Shown here: in pieces, positions 17,465 to 26,930 of the stretch
Layout: every line of letters starts with the position of its first letter
Numbering within the stretch: the stretch's first letter is position 1
DNA from: an uncultured Saprospiraceae bacterium
GTDB lineage: Bacteria > Bacteroidota > Bacteroidia > Chitinophagales > Saprospiraceae
Length of the DNA stretch: 64,000 bases
Assembly: GCA_937929945.1 (NCBI GenBank)
Contig: CALFUK010000030.1
Span: 1 to 64,000 of the forward strand
Direction of reading: 5' to 3'
Translations under genes and position numbers: made by a program
The notes under the pieces: model-generated
Told to the model about the DNA's origin: nothing
What the model saw: only the letters and a program-made list of their open reading frames with translations
Database searches by the model: none

Positions 17465-18883
17465 ATGAAAGAAATAAATAAATTAGTGCTCCTTGTCATA
17501 GCCATCTGCCTGAGCTCATGTGGTGAAGACTTCCTGAGTCCTGATCCTGTATCAGCCGTCAGTGCAGCAGGATACTTTGAGACAGAAGCACAGCTCGAGA
17601 CCGGCGTCATCAATATGTATGACGGTCTACAAGGTGAGAATACGACAGGTAATAACTCCAATCGTGGAGTTCAACTGGAGTTCTACCTGACAGAAATGAG
17701 AAGTGATAATACACGCACCAAAAGCAGTGAAGGTGAAGCTGCTCAGTTTGAAAATTACACCATCGAATCGAATAATGGAATCATAGCCGATTACTACAGA
17801 AGTATGTATGGCATAATCTTCAGAGCCAATACCGTCTTGGAGAATTTGGACGTAGCATCTTCAGCCGTCGCAGCCCAGTTTGAGGGTGAGGCAAAATTTG
17901 TACGAGCATACGCCTATTTTCAGTTAGTCAGACTTTATGGTGACGTACCCCTAATCGATCAAGTGGTCAGCCCTCTCGATACCGAAAAGCAGTTTACCAG
18001 AGTCAGCACCGATCAAGTCTATAACCTGATCATTAGTGATCTGCAGACTGCGGCAGCTAATCTAGAAAAGCGAAATACCACCAGAGCCTCTAAGGCTGCA
18101 GCTCAGGGTCTCCTTGCTAAAGTACAGCTGACCCGTGGTAACTACAGCGAGGCGAGATCACTGTGTGAAAGTGTTGTCGGCAGCGGCTATTCTCTACAAA
18201 CTAATTTTCAAGACGTCTTCTATAATGAAGGTAATGATGAAGTGATTTTTGCGATTGGCTATATATCTGATGATAATAATGACTCACAGAATTTTTCTGC
18301 TGAATTTCTAAATGCCGTAGGCAGAACTACGGGTGTCAACTATCCGACTGACGAAGCTGTGGCAGCGCTGGATGAGCTGGGAGGTAACCGTGCAGCCTAC
18401 TCATACCGAGTGGATGCCTTACAGCCGATACATCATCAAGTGGTCAAGTACCTGCCTAATGGAGACGAAGCTCTGGGCATAGCTCCTACCTCTGGCGACC
18501 CTACCTTAGCAGGAAATGATTGGATCGTCCTCCGATATGCGGATGTACTACTTATGCATGTCGAAGCGATCATGGGTGAGTCTGGCATGACCAATGATCC
18601 AGCCGCACTTGCCTCATTCCAAGCTGTGAGAGACAGAGCGGGACTGACGGAGACTGTTCAGCTGATTACCAAAGAAGACCTATTGAATGAAAGACGTGTG
18701 GAGCTGGCATTTGAAAATCACCGCCTCTTTGACCTCATCAGATTTGGCGTTGCTCAGAATGTGCTGTCAGAATTTTCAGCTAACAATGGTTTCGCATTTA
18801 CTGCTACTGATCTTTTACTACCCATCCCAGATGGCGAAATCGGACTCAGCAATGGAGTACTCACCCAAAATCCAGGGTATTAA
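17465..18883 (+). CDS. SusD/RagB-type glycan-binding lipoprotein
   Basis: This is the surface lid lipoprotein partner of SusC. ATG at 17465 gives MKEINKLVLLVIAICLSSC, a clean lipoprotein signal with the lipid-bearing Cys at 19. The GTG at 17432 lies inside a repeat and is unlikely to be used. Typical SusD features follow: EDFLSPDP, FEGEAKFVRAYAYFQLVRLYGDVPL (SusD TPR-like helices), WIVLRYADVLLMHVEA, and the C-terminal LLNERRVELAFENHRLFDLIRFG. It has normal length. It is predicted to bind alginate oligomers, based on its neighbours. Confidence 0.95.
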   Translation: MKEINKLVLLVIAICLSSCGEDFLSPDPVSAVSAAGYFETEAQLETGVINMYDGLQGENTTGNNSNRGVQLEFYLTEMRSDNTRTKSSEGEAAQFENYTIESNNGIIADYYRSMYGIIFRANTVLENLDVASSAVAAQFEGEAKFVRAYAYFQLVRLYGDVPLIDQVVSPLDTEKQFTRVSTDQVYNLIISDLQTAAANLEKRNTTRASKAAAQGLLAKVQLTRGNYSEARSLCESVVGSGYSLQTNFQDVFYNEGNDEVIFAIGYISDDNNDSQNFSAEFLNAVGRTTGVNYPTDEAVAALDELGGNRAAYSYRVDALQPIHHQVVKYLPNGDEALGIAPTSGDPTLAGNDWIVLRYADVLLMHVEAIMGESGMTNDPAALASFQAVRDRAGLTETVQLITKEDLLNERRVELAFENHRLFDLIRFGVAQNVLSEFSANNGFAFTATDLLLPIPDGEIGLSNGVLTQNPGY

Positions 18884-18912
18884 TTTCTAATAAACATTAA
18901 AAAATAACAATC

Positions 18913-19830
18913 ATGATATCAATAATAAAAACAACAGCAGGGATCTTATCCATGATGGTCATTATGGCCCTTGCCTTTGTCTCATGCGATTATGAATTTG
19001 AATTACCTGAAGCAGGATCGATAGCTGATGCGACGCCGCCTAGAGCTGCTTTTAGTGCCAGCCAAACTGATCCTGAAGATTTTCGTATTGTCTCCTTCTC
19101 TAATGAGTCAGTCAGTGCGACCACCTATGCTTGGGATTTTGGTACAGGAGACAGTTCTACCGAAGCTAATCCTATGTATACCTACGAAGGCGAAGGGACC
19201 TACACCGTCACTCTGACCTCCAGTGATGGTAATGGTGTCTCAGATGTCGTGTCTAAGGACATCGACATCATCATGCCTGATGAGCCTGATGCCATTGTCC
19301 CCAATGTGGTTAATGGAGACTTTTCAGAAGGCCAAGATGGCTGGAAAATTTCCAGCTTCAGCGGAGGTACCACAAGTCCATTTAACTCTTCGAGTGATGG
19401 ATCTCCGATCGATTATGATGGCAATGATACGGGTGCTAAAACGGGTGGTGCTAAGTGGACATCATCAACATCAGCTGGTCCCTTATTAAGTAATAAATCT
19501 AGGTTTGCTTACCAAGCCTTTACTGTATCAGCTAATACGACCTACATCGTCGAGTGGGAACATGCCATTAAAAATGATAAAGAAGATGCACCTGGTGGGG
19601 ACAGAATAGGTCTACAAATATTAGACGGACACTACAGCGACGGAGTTGATGCTTTAACAGCTCCTGTGATCAGTGAGACCATCGGAAACCAAGCACTTGG
19701 TAAGGGGAATTTCACTTTGCTAAAGACAGAATTTGATACCAATGACTCAGGACTGATCTCTATCTGGATGTACGGAGTCACCAGCGAGGATGCTTATGCA
19801 GATAATGTAAAGTTATACCCTAAAGAGTAA
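18913..19830 (+). CDS. PKD-domain surface lipoprotein, likely alginate-binding
   Basis: This 305-residue lipoprotein (LAFVSC lipobox) has a PKD/Ig-like domain at about 40-120 (signature TTYAWDFGTGDSSTEANP). A jelly-roll-like C-terminal domain (about 130-305) begins VVNGDFSEGQDGWK and resembles carbohydrate-binding modules of the CBM4/9/22 type. Its position directly after susD is that of SusE/SusF-type surface glycan-binding proteins, so it probably holds alginate at the cell surface. No catalytic residues are recognised. A 13-bp perfect hairpin follows its stop codon. Confidence 0.85.
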   Translation: MISIIKTTAGILSMMVIMALAFVSCDYEFELPEAGSIADATPPRAAFSASQTDPEDFRIVSFSNESVSATTYAWDFGTGDSSTEANPMYTYEGEGTYTVTLTSSDGNGVSDVVSKDIDIIMPDEPDAIVPNVVNGDFSEGQDGWKISSFSGGTTSPFNSSSDGSPIDYDGNDTGAKTGGAKWTSSTSAGPLLSNKSRFAYQAFTVSANTTYIVEWEHAIKNDKEDAPGGDRIGLQILDGHYSDGVDALTAPVISETIGNQALGKGNFTLLKTEFDTNDSGLISIWMYGVTSEDAYADNVKLYPKE

Positions 19831-19836
19831 TGAGCT

Positions 19837-19875
19837 GTCTATGAAGAAGCTCAGGAATAAGCCTTCTTCATAGAC
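19837..19875 (+). terminator. Hairpin after the PKD lipoprotein gene
   Basis: GTCTATGAAGAAG and CTTCTTCATAGAC form a perfect 13-bp stem 7 bp past the stop codon, with a 13-nt loop. No clear T-tract follows, so it may stabilise the mRNA end or end transcription weakly. Confidence 0.6.
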
Positions 19876-19937
19876 TTATCTAAATTGTTACTGCGCTGGC
19901 ATTAGCCAACCGTAGCTCAACAATAAAACCATCAAAC

Positions 19938-20024
19938 ATAAGAGCTGAAATAGAATATACTCTAAAAGATACAGGAAGAAAATCCATATATTTTGGAGGT
20001 ACTAATTCAGCTCTTATTTTTTTT
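19938..20024 (+). terminator. Long-loop terminator in the PL7 leader
   Basis: ATAAGAGCTGAA (19938-19949) and TTCAGCTCTTAT (20006-20017) form a perfect 12-bp stem closing a 56-nt loop, followed directly by eight T. It ends only 23 bp before the PL7 start codon. It looks like an intrinsic terminator placed so that it must be passed or avoided to transcribe PL7; an attenuator is possible. Confidence 0.65.
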
Positions 20025-20047
20025 AATCTTAGAAACAGAATAGATCT

Positions 20048-20935
20048 ATGTCTTTCATTCGATTCGTCAGCTCTCTAGGACTCATCACAGTACTGAGTCA
20101 CTCATGCAGTCCAGCAGATGCACCTGTGACGACGGTCGAAGAGAATGAGTCTATTGTAGATGAAGCTCCACTAGCTCCTGAGAGTTTAATCGACATTGAT
20201 CTGAATCATTGGAAAGTGACACTGCCCATCGGCAACCCAACTGAAGTAGAACCTCCAGAAATATTGGACTACGCATCGAATCCGCTACTCATGAAGTATA
20301 TGTACAATAGCGAATCGGATACTTCTTTAGTCTTCTACACAGAGCCTGGCAGTAGCACGCGTAATTCTTCTTACTCTAGGACTGAGCTCAGAGAGCAAAT
20401 GGAGCCTGGATCTAATACTGTAAACTGGACCTTTGCACAAGGCGGCACGATGAAAGGACGCTTGAAGGTAGCAAGAGTCAGCGGTGAAGCGGGTAAGCTG
20501 GATCGGATCATCGTCATGCAGATCCATGGACGACTGACAAATCAGCAGCGAGATCTCATAGGTCAAGATGACAACAATGCACCTCCAGTATTGAAGATCT
20601 ATTGGGATGACGGAAAGATAGACGTCCGCCGGAAAGTATTAAGAGACATCACAGTTTCTGATGAAGAAATACTTAGTAAGGCAGCTTGGAAAGACGAATC
20701 ACATTTCTTCCAAGCAGAAGTTGGATATGAAGCATTTGACTTAGAAATTAATGCCAGTGGGACAGTCTTAAGAATCACGCTTAATGATGGTGAAGAGGAG
20801 TTGCGCTTCGATGATATACATACAGAGAAATGGGGCGTCTTTGAAAATTATTTTAAAGCTGGTAATTACTTGCAGACTTCTGCGGCAGGGACATATTCGG
20901 AAGTCAGATATTACGAATTAGAAGTGATGCATTAA
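20048..20935 (+). CDS. PL7 alginate lyase, lipoprotein
   Basis: This endo-acting alginate lyase cleaves by beta-elimination. The three signature blocks of polysaccharide lyase family 7 are present in order: RTELR at 111-115, QIH at 158-160, and YFKAGNYLQ at 268-276. Together they hold the catalytic Arg, Gln/His and Tyr. The Ile in QIH is usually linked to activity on guluronate-containing stretches rather than pure polymannuronate. It has 295 residues. The signal peptide ends in a lipobox (LSHSC, Cys20), so the enzyme is probably displayed on the surface. Terminator-like hairpins lie on both sides of the gene, so it may form its own transcription unit. Confidence 0.93.
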   Translation: MSFIRFVSSLGLITVLSHSCSPADAPVTTVEENESIVDEAPLAPESLIDIDLNHWKVTLPIGNPTEVEPPEILDYASNPLLMKYMYNSESDTSLVFYTEPGSSTRNSSYSRTELREQMEPGSNTVNWTFAQGGTMKGRLKVARVSGEAGKLDRIIVMQIHGRLTNQQRDLIGQDDNNAPPVLKIYWDDGKIDVRRKVLRDITVSDEEILSKAAWKDESHFFQAEVGYEAFDLEINASGTVLRITLNDGEEELRFDDIHTEKWGVFENYFKAGNYLQTSAAGTYSEVRYYELEVMH

Positions 20936-20960
20936 TCGCAGATTGTTTTTTCATGTGCTA

Positions 20961-20992
20961 TAGGTGTCTTGTAAAGGGCACCTATTTTTTTT
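20961..20992 (+). terminator. Intrinsic terminator between PL7 and PL6
   Basis: TAGGTG and CACCTA, extended by G-T pairing, form a stem around TCTTGTAAAGGG and run directly into eight T. It lies 26 bp past the PL7 stop codon. It overlaps the front of the longest PL6 reading frame, which argues for a later PL6 start. Confidence 0.7.
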
Positions 20993-21009
20993 CTTCAAAA
21001 CCCTTATCC

Positions 21010-23298
21010 TTGAATCGTAAAGAGCTTCTCTTGTTTTGCTTATTGACACTCTCTAGCATCGCGTGTAGTACGTCTCCGAGAATGAGTGCAGGTGAAGGCG
21101 AATCGAAGCTTCAGCAGATCCAGAAACCTGCGAATCTGGTTGCTTCTGCAGAAGAGCTTTCAGCGGCCCTAGACAGAGTGAGCCCAGGGGACACGATCCT
21201 ATTAGCCAATGGCACTTGGGTAGACACAGAACTAAAAATAAATGCCAACGGAACAGCATCAGATACCATCTACATCATAGCTGAGGAAAACGGCCAAGTC
21301 TTCTTCGAAGGACAATCAAACATTAACATCGGTGGAAGCTATCTTCATGTAGAGGGCTTAGTGTTCAGAAATGGATATACCGCCACCAGTTCGGTCATCA
21401 CCTTCCAAAATGATAAATCCACACCCTGTAATCACTGCCGAGTGACAGAGTGTGTCATCGACAACTATAATCCTTCTGAACGATTTGATGCTGACTACTG
21501 GGTAGAGATTTATGGTAAGCATAATCGATTCGACCATAACTACTTAGTGGGTAAAAGAAACAGAGGTGTGACCTTAGCCGTCAGACTTAAGAACGTAGGA
21601 GACAGAGAAAATTTTCATCGGATCGATCATAACTACTTCGGCTATAATCCAGTCTTAGGATCAAATGGTGGAGAGACTCTAAGAATCGGTACAAGCCACT
21701 ACTCCCTGTCTAACTCTAACACGATCGTCGAAGACAATTACTTCGAGCGATGCAATGGCGAACTCGAAATCATCTCCAGCAAGTCTTGTCAGAATACATT
21801 TGAAAATAATACTTTCTATGAGTGCCAAGGGACCCTGACCATGAGACACGGTAATGAGACGCTGGTGCAGAATAATTACTTCATCGGAAATAAAAAATCT
21901 AATACTGGAGGCATACGAATCATTAATGAAACCCAAACGGTAAGACATAACTACCTCGAAGGGCTGACAGGCTATCGCTTCAGAGGAGCGCTAGTGGTCA
22001 TGAATGGCGTGCCCAATTCTCCACTGAATCGATATTTCCAAGTGAAGGATTCTGACATCAGTCATAATCTGGTCGTGGACTGTGACTACGTGCAGCTGTG
22101 TGCGGGCAGCGATGAAGAACGCAGCTCCACACCGATCAATACGACCTTCATGAATAATGTCATCTCTAATGATCGGAAGGATGAAGTATTTACCATTTAT
22201 GATGATGTGTCGGGTATTAGCTTCTCTAATAATGCACTCAGCCAGAATATCAAAACACCTGACTATCAGGGCAAGCCCATCGGAGGTTTCCAACAGCAAG
22301 ACATCAAAGTAACAAGAAAGTCTGGGCTGGCTCAAGCTGTCGGCCATCCAGATGTGGGTCCGCAATCAAATAAACCTATGCCCACGGCCGATAATACTGG
22401 CGTCAGTTGGTATCCCAGAAAGAACTACCAAATCGAATTTAACAAGGGAAAAGTCATCACCGTGCTGCCAGGAGAGAATACCATTCAGAAAGCTATCGAT
22501 ATGGCAGCATCGGGAGATATACTTTCATTGGAGCCAGGAGTGTACCATCAGACCAGGTCACTTTCGCTGCAGAAGACGCTGACGATTCGAGGAGCTACTG
22601 GCTCTTCATTTCCTGTCATTACATTCGAGCGGTCACCATTCATTGCATTAGAGAATGGAGGCTCACTGAGCATGGACGGCCTGCACATTTCTGGAAAAAA
22701 GTCGGATGATGACTCTGGCAACTCCGTCATCAGTACCAGTCGATACGCTATGATCGATAATTATAAATTGATGGTGAAAAACTGTAAAGTCACCGACTTA
22801 GATGTGAATCATAGTTTTAATTTTTTGAAAGTCTATAAGAATACATTTGCTGATTCCATCCATTTGGAAAACACAGAATTCAATAATGTATCTGGTCATA
22901 TACTCAATCTGGATAAAGAAATCGAGGCTACCGGAATTTATAACGTAGAGAATGTGGTCGTCAAGAATTGTCAATTCAAAGATATCGGGGGCAGCGCCAT
23001 TCATCTGTACAGAGGTGGGAGAGACGAGAGTACCTTCGGCCCCATGATTTGGCTGAGCGATTCTAAGTTTGAAAATGTCGGTAAGGGCAAACGAAATAAA
23101 AATCAATCAGCTATTGATCTGTCCGGTGTCCAACATGCAGAACTAAGCAACTTGCAAATTAGAGATTCTGAAAAAATGAATCTCCACCTGATAGTCGGTG
23201 ATCCTGTCATTAAACTAAAAGACATAGAATTTAAAAACGCGGTGTTGATCAGTAATAGTGAAGCTTATCAAAAAACGAATATTACATTTGAGAATTAG
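21010..23298 (+). CDS. PL6 alginate lyase, lipoprotein
   Basis: This is a parallel beta-helix lyase of polysaccharide lyase family 6 (chondroitinase-B fold), acting on alginate. The catalytic Lys and Arg sit in IISSKSC and LTMRHG, 21 residues apart as in characterised two-domain PL6 enzymes (Lys277 and Arg298 when counted from the ATG at 20953). The first helix spans roughly 60-480, and a second helix domain fills the C-terminus. I chose the TTG at 21010 because it gives MNRKELLLFCLLTLSSIAC, a perfect lipoprotein signal. The upstream ATG (20953) would place a terminator hairpin inside the gene and add an unusual front. PL17 follows 3 bp after the stop. Confidence 0.92.
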   Translation: MNRKELLLFCLLTLSSIACSTSPRMSAGEGESKLQQIQKPANLVASAEELSAALDRVSPGDTILLANGTWVDTELKINANGTASDTIYIIAEENGQVFFEGQSNINIGGSYLHVEGLVFRNGYTATSSVITFQNDKSTPCNHCRVTECVIDNYNPSERFDADYWVEIYGKHNRFDHNYLVGKRNRGVTLAVRLKNVGDRENFHRIDHNYFGYNPVLGSNGGETLRIGTSHYSLSNSNTIVEDNYFERCNGELEIISSKSCQNTFENNTFYECQGTLTMRHGNETLVQNNYFIGNKKSNTGGIRIINETQTVRHNYLEGLTGYRFRGALVVMNGVPNSPLNRYFQVKDSDISHNLVVDCDYVQLCAGSDEERSSTPINTTFMNNVISNDRKDEVFTIYDDVSGISFSNNALSQNIKTPDYQGKPIGGFQQQDIKVTRKSGLAQAVGHPDVGPQSNKPMPTADNTGVSWYPRKNYQIEFNKGKVITVLPGENTIQKAIDMAASGDILSLEPGVYHQTRSLSLQKTLTIRGATGSSFPVITFERSPFIALENGGSLSMDGLHISGKKSDDDSGNSVISTSRYAMIDNYKLMVKNCKVTDLDVNHSFNFLKVYKNTFADSIHLENTEFNNVSGHILNLDKEIEATGIYNVENVVVKNCQFKDIGGSAIHLYRGGRDESTFGPMIWLSDSKFENVGKGKRNKNQSAIDLSGVQHAELSNLQIRDSEKMNLHLIVGDPVIKLKDIEFKNAVLISNSEAYQKTNITFEN

Positions 23299-23301
23299 TC
23301 C

Positions 23302-25569
23302 ATGATAAAGTGTCACACATTTATATACAGTATCTGCATCATAGTCATGATGCTCTCCTCATGTCAGCGCCATCATCCTATGGAAGCTGCGGGCAAGGAG
23401 CTGACAGCGCCTAAAGTACAAGAGCTTACAAAAGAAATCATGTCAGAAGCAGAACAGCTCTCACTATTTGATAAAGTGCTCGCTGAAGTCATCGCAGAAG
23501 TCGATGAGGAAATCAGTCAAGGAATAGAAGTCCCCCTACCTAAAGATATGGCTGGAGGCTATACCCACGAACGCCATAAGCGCAACTTCTTTATCCTCGA
23601 AAAAGCAGGGAATCTGTATCGCATTACCAAAGAGAATAAGTATGCCAGCTACATCAAGGAAAGCCTGATGGCTTACGCTGATATGTACCCTACCCTGCCG
23701 CTGCATCCGACTCAGAAGTCATATGCCACCGGTAAAATATTTTGGCAGTGTCTGAACGATGCTAACTGGCTGGTCTACGTCAGTCAAGCATATGGTGCCA
23801 TCCTTGACACACTTTCATCAAGTGAAAGGAATCACTTAGAGACACAACTGTTCCGACCAATGGCTGATTTCCTATCGATCGAAAACCCTAAATTCTTCAA
23901 TCGAATCCACAATCACAGCACCTGGGCTAATGCTGCCGTCGGAATGATCGGACTGGTCATGAATGACAAGGACCTGATCGACAGAGCACTTTATGGACTA
24001 CCCATAAATGAAAATAATACGCTCACCAAAGATAATGACGGAGGATACATCTATCAGCAAGGCATGGCCAAAGCAGGCTTCTTAGCCCAACTGGATGGAT
24101 CATTTGCTCCGGATGGATATTTCACTGAAGGGCCTTATTATCTGCGCTATGCGATCTTTCCCTTTTTAAAATTTAGTCAGGCCTTGTCTCGTCGTATGCC
24201 TGAGTTAGACATAATGAATTACAGAGATGGCATCATGACGAAAGCTATCTATGCCTTACTCAATCAGACAGACGCTAATGGACAGTTCTTCCCCATTAAT
24301 GACGCTCAGAAAGGCATGTCATGGAATGCTCGCGAACTGGTGACTGCTGTCGATATCCTTTACTATGAAGATCCATCGAATAAGACACTACTCGATATCG
24401 CCAGACGTCAGGCTAAGGTGCTCTTAGACGAGACAGGCTTAGCTGTATCTAAGGCATTGGAAGCAGGAGAAGCAGAGCCATATCGTCAGACACCGATGAT
24501 CTATGGCGACGGAGAGGATGGCAGCGAAGGAGGCGTCGGTATATTGCGAAATGGCCAGACCTGTTTGGTCATGAAGTATTCTGCCCAGGGCATGGGCCAT
24601 GGTCACTTCGATAAGCTATCCTATTCTCTTTATGACGATGTCGGTGAAGTAGTGCAAGACTATGGAGCAGCCAGATGGGTCAATATAGATCAAAAAGGTG
24701 GAGGCCGCTATCTGAAGGAAAATCAAAGCTTTGCCAAGCAATCTATAGCACATAATACTGCGGTGCTCAACTCGACATCACACTATGTGGGTATGATAGA
24801 GAAAGGAGAGCTACACCACCCCTTTCTGTATTTTGCGAATTACGAAGATGCTGATCGACAAATCATGAGTGCTAAGGATACCAATGCATATGAGGGTGTA
24901 GAACTTCACAGGACGATGATCCTGCTGACTGATGAATCTCTCCCTAATCCCTTAACATTGGATCTCTTTAGAGTGTCAGGCGAAGTGCCTGCGCAAGTAG
25001 ATCTACCACTTTGGTTTCAGGGACATGTGTTAGCTACTGATTTTGAATATACTAAGTCACTGTCAGAACTAAGGCCTCTCGGAGACAGTTATGGATATCA
25101 GCACGTCTGGCAGCAGGCTTCTACGGCCATTGATGAAGATCAAAACCACACATTGACATGGTTTGCCCAGGGAAAATTCTATACCACCACCTTTAGTGCC
25201 TCATCCGGGGAAGAGCTAATCATCGGGATGGCTGGAGCTAATGACCCCTCATTCAATCTGCGCCATGATCCTGTCTTGATAAGACGCAAACCAGCTGTTA
25301 CTGATGCACTCTTTGCTTCAGTTATAGAATCACACGGCACGTACGATCCGATATCCGAGATACCACTGAATCCCTATTCGGACATTAAGACATTAGATGT
25401 CCTCCAAGATGACGAAGTCTATACCATCATAAAGCTATCGACAAATGAAGGTATCTCTTGGATAATCGGAATAGCCAATCAGTCGCTGGATCAATCAATG
25501 AATCACGCCTTATCCTTAGCTGACCAGCAGCTCAGTTGGACAGGGCCATATACCATTACAAAACTATAA
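23302..25569 (+). CDS. PL17 oligoalginate lyase, lipoprotein
   Basis: This exolytic lyase releases unsaturated uronate monomer (which becomes DEH) from alginate oligomers. Family 17 features are clear: an (alpha/alpha) toroid with NHSTWAN at 204-210, holding the catalytic Asn204/His205 pair; Tyr279/Tyr280 in TEGPYYLRY; and a C-terminal heparinase II/III-like beta-sheet domain with the metal/catalytic MGHGHFD at 431-437. It has 755 residues, normal for Alg17c-type enzymes. The signal peptide ends at a lipobox (MLSSC, Cys21), pointing to the periplasm or outer-membrane inner face. The gene is packed tightly between PL6 and the broken transporter. Confidence 0.94.
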   Translation: MIKCHTFIYSICIIVMMLSSCQRHHPMEAAGKELTAPKVQELTKEIMSEAEQLSLFDKVLAEVIAEVDEEISQGIEVPLPKDMAGGYTHERHKRNFFILEKAGNLYRITKENKYASYIKESLMAYADMYPTLPLHPTQKSYATGKIFWQCLNDANWLVYVSQAYGAILDTLSSSERNHLETQLFRPMADFLSIENPKFFNRIHNHSTWANAAVGMIGLVMNDKDLIDRALYGLPINENNTLTKDNDGGYIYQQGMAKAGFLAQLDGSFAPDGYFTEGPYYLRYAIFPFLKFSQALSRRMPELDIMNYRDGIMTKAIYALLNQTDANGQFFPINDAQKGMSWNARELVTAVDILYYEDPSNKTLLDIARRQAKVLLDETGLAVSKALEAGEAEPYRQTPMIYGDGEDGSEGGVGILRNGQTCLVMKYSAQGMGHGHFDKLSYSLYDDVGEVVQDYGAARWVNIDQKGGGRYLKENQSFAKQSIAHNTAVLNSTSHYVGMIEKGELHHPFLYFANYEDADRQIMSAKDTNAYEGVELHRTMILLTDESLPNPLTLDLFRVSGEVPAQVDLPLWFQGHVLATDFEYTKSLSELRPLGDSYGYQHVWQQASTAIDEDQNHTLTWFAQGKFYTTTFSASSGEELIIGMAGANDPSFNLRHDPVLIRRKPAVTDALFASVIESHGTYDPISEIPLNPYSDIKTLDVLQDDEVYTIIKLSTNEGISWIIGIANQSLDQSMNHALSLADQQLSWTGPYTITKL

Positions 25570-25581
25570 ATCATAAATCAG

Positions 25582-26123
25582 ATGAGTCTACACGATAGTC
25601 TCAAACCGATCGTTCCCAATTTGGTCTATGGTATTGACGCGAAGACAATAGGCGTGAATGGGCCCCATATACAGGAGCCTATGGCAGGAGCCTTCTTCGG
25701 AGGCCTGTTGGCACAAAATAGGATTAAAGCTGGCTGGACAGTGGGTAAGACGCGAAAGATGGTCATCAGCTTAGGCTGTCTGATCATGCTGCCCTCTTTA
25801 CTCGCTATGGCTAATCCAGGAGAACCCGTCAGAGCTGTGCTCATCATGGCAGTGATTCTTTTTGGATTTCAGACGGCCATAGGCAATGTACAGACGCTAC
25901 CCAGTGATTTTTTGGTAGAAAGACGGTAGGTACGCTAGCGGGCTTTGCTGGAATGGCTGCTAAATTGACTGCTGCAGGATTAATATATCTCGTACCTTGG
26001 CTGACTGCCGGTGGAAACTACACTCCAGTCTTTATCATCGGAGCTACCTTCGCCCTTATTGCTCTGGCAAGTATCTGGCTGCTGTGTCCTAAGATTGGAC
26101 CCTTAAAACCGCTTAAGCAATAA
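25582..26123 (+). pseudogene. MFS uronate transporter, N-terminally deleted and frameshifted
   Basis: This is a remnant of a major facilitator permease that would carry DEH or another hexuronate across the inner membrane. Only the C-terminal part remains, with the segments RIKAGWTVGKTRKM, ILFGFQTAIGNVQTLPSDF and then VGTLAGFAGMAAKLTAAGLI. The first frame (25582-25929) stops at a TAG. The sequence continues in another frame from about 25926 to a TAA at 26121. Adding one G in GTAGAAAGACGG restores FLVGKTVGTLAG, the expected family text. About two thirds of a normal permease is also missing at the front. The single-base shift alone could be a sequencing error; the missing front could not. Confidence 0.85.
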
Positions 26124-26165
26124 AGCAAGACAAACTATTAGCAAATAAAATAAATACTAAAAAAT

Positions 26166-26930
26166 ATGATTACATCAAATGGCAAAGTTGCGATTGTTAC
26201 AGGAGCAACTGGAGGAATAGGTTTTGAAGTAGCAAAAAAATTAGGAACGGATGGATACACTGTCATTTTTAATGGTAGAGACGATAGCCGTGGAGCTGAG
26301 AAAGAGAAAGAACTTATTGCAGCAGGGATCACAGCTGAGTACTGTGGCTTTGATGTCACGGATGAAGCAGCAGTCACATCTAATATTGCTAAGATCGGAG
26401 AGAAGTATGGAAAAATAGATACCCTCGTCAACAATGCAGGTGGATTAGGCGGTCGATCCAGATTTGAAGAAATGACGACTGAGTTTTATAGAAATGTCAT
26501 GGCTCTTAACTTAGACTCTGTATTCTTCGCGTCCAGAGCAGCTATACCCTTTCTAAAAAAAGGTGAGCATCCATCCATCATCAATTTCACATCCAATGCC
26601 GCTTGGAATGCTGGAGGACCTGGAGCAGGTATGTACGGTACATCCAAAGCTGGCGTGAATACGATCACAAGGGCATTAGCCAAAGATTTAGCTGAATATG
26701 GCATCAGAGTTAATGCGGTATCACCTGGAACCATTGACACCCCATTTCATAAGCAGATCAAATCCACTAAACCAGAAGTATTCGCTTCATGGGCGAATAA
26801 TATCATGCTGGGCAGATTGGGTCAGCCGGAGGATGTTTCTGGAGTCGTGTCTTTCTTAGCTAGTAAAGAGGCTTCATTCATCACTGCAGAAACGGTCCAA
26901 ATTGGTGGCGGACAAGCCTTGGGTATATAG
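26166..26930 (+). CDS. SDR-family reductase, probably DEH reductase
   Basis: This is a classical short-chain dehydrogenase of 254 residues. It shows the cofactor loop TGATGGIG (12-19), NNAG (89-92) and the catalytic Ser143, Tyr157, Lys161 (YGTSK). Arg38 in NGRDD suggests a preference for NADPH. Its place at the end of an alginate locus, after PL17, matches reductases that convert 4-deoxy-5-hexoseulose uronate (DEH) to 2-keto-3-deoxygluconate (KDG). The family is certain. The substrate is inferred from context, since SDR sequences alone do not separate DEH reductases from 3-oxoacyl reductases. Confidence 0.85.
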   Translation: MITSNGKVAIVTGATGGIGFEVAKKLGTDGYTVIFNGRDDSRGAEKEKELIAAGITAEYCGFDVTDEAAVTSNIAKIGEKYGKIDTLVNNAGGLGGRSRFEEMTTEFYRNVMALNLDSVFFASRAAIPFLKKGEHPSIINFTSNAAWNAGGPGAGMYGTSKAGVNTITRALAKDLAEYGIRVNAVSPGTIDTPFHKQIKSTKPEVFASWANNIMLGRLGQPEDVSGVVSFLASKEASFITAETVQIGGGQALGI

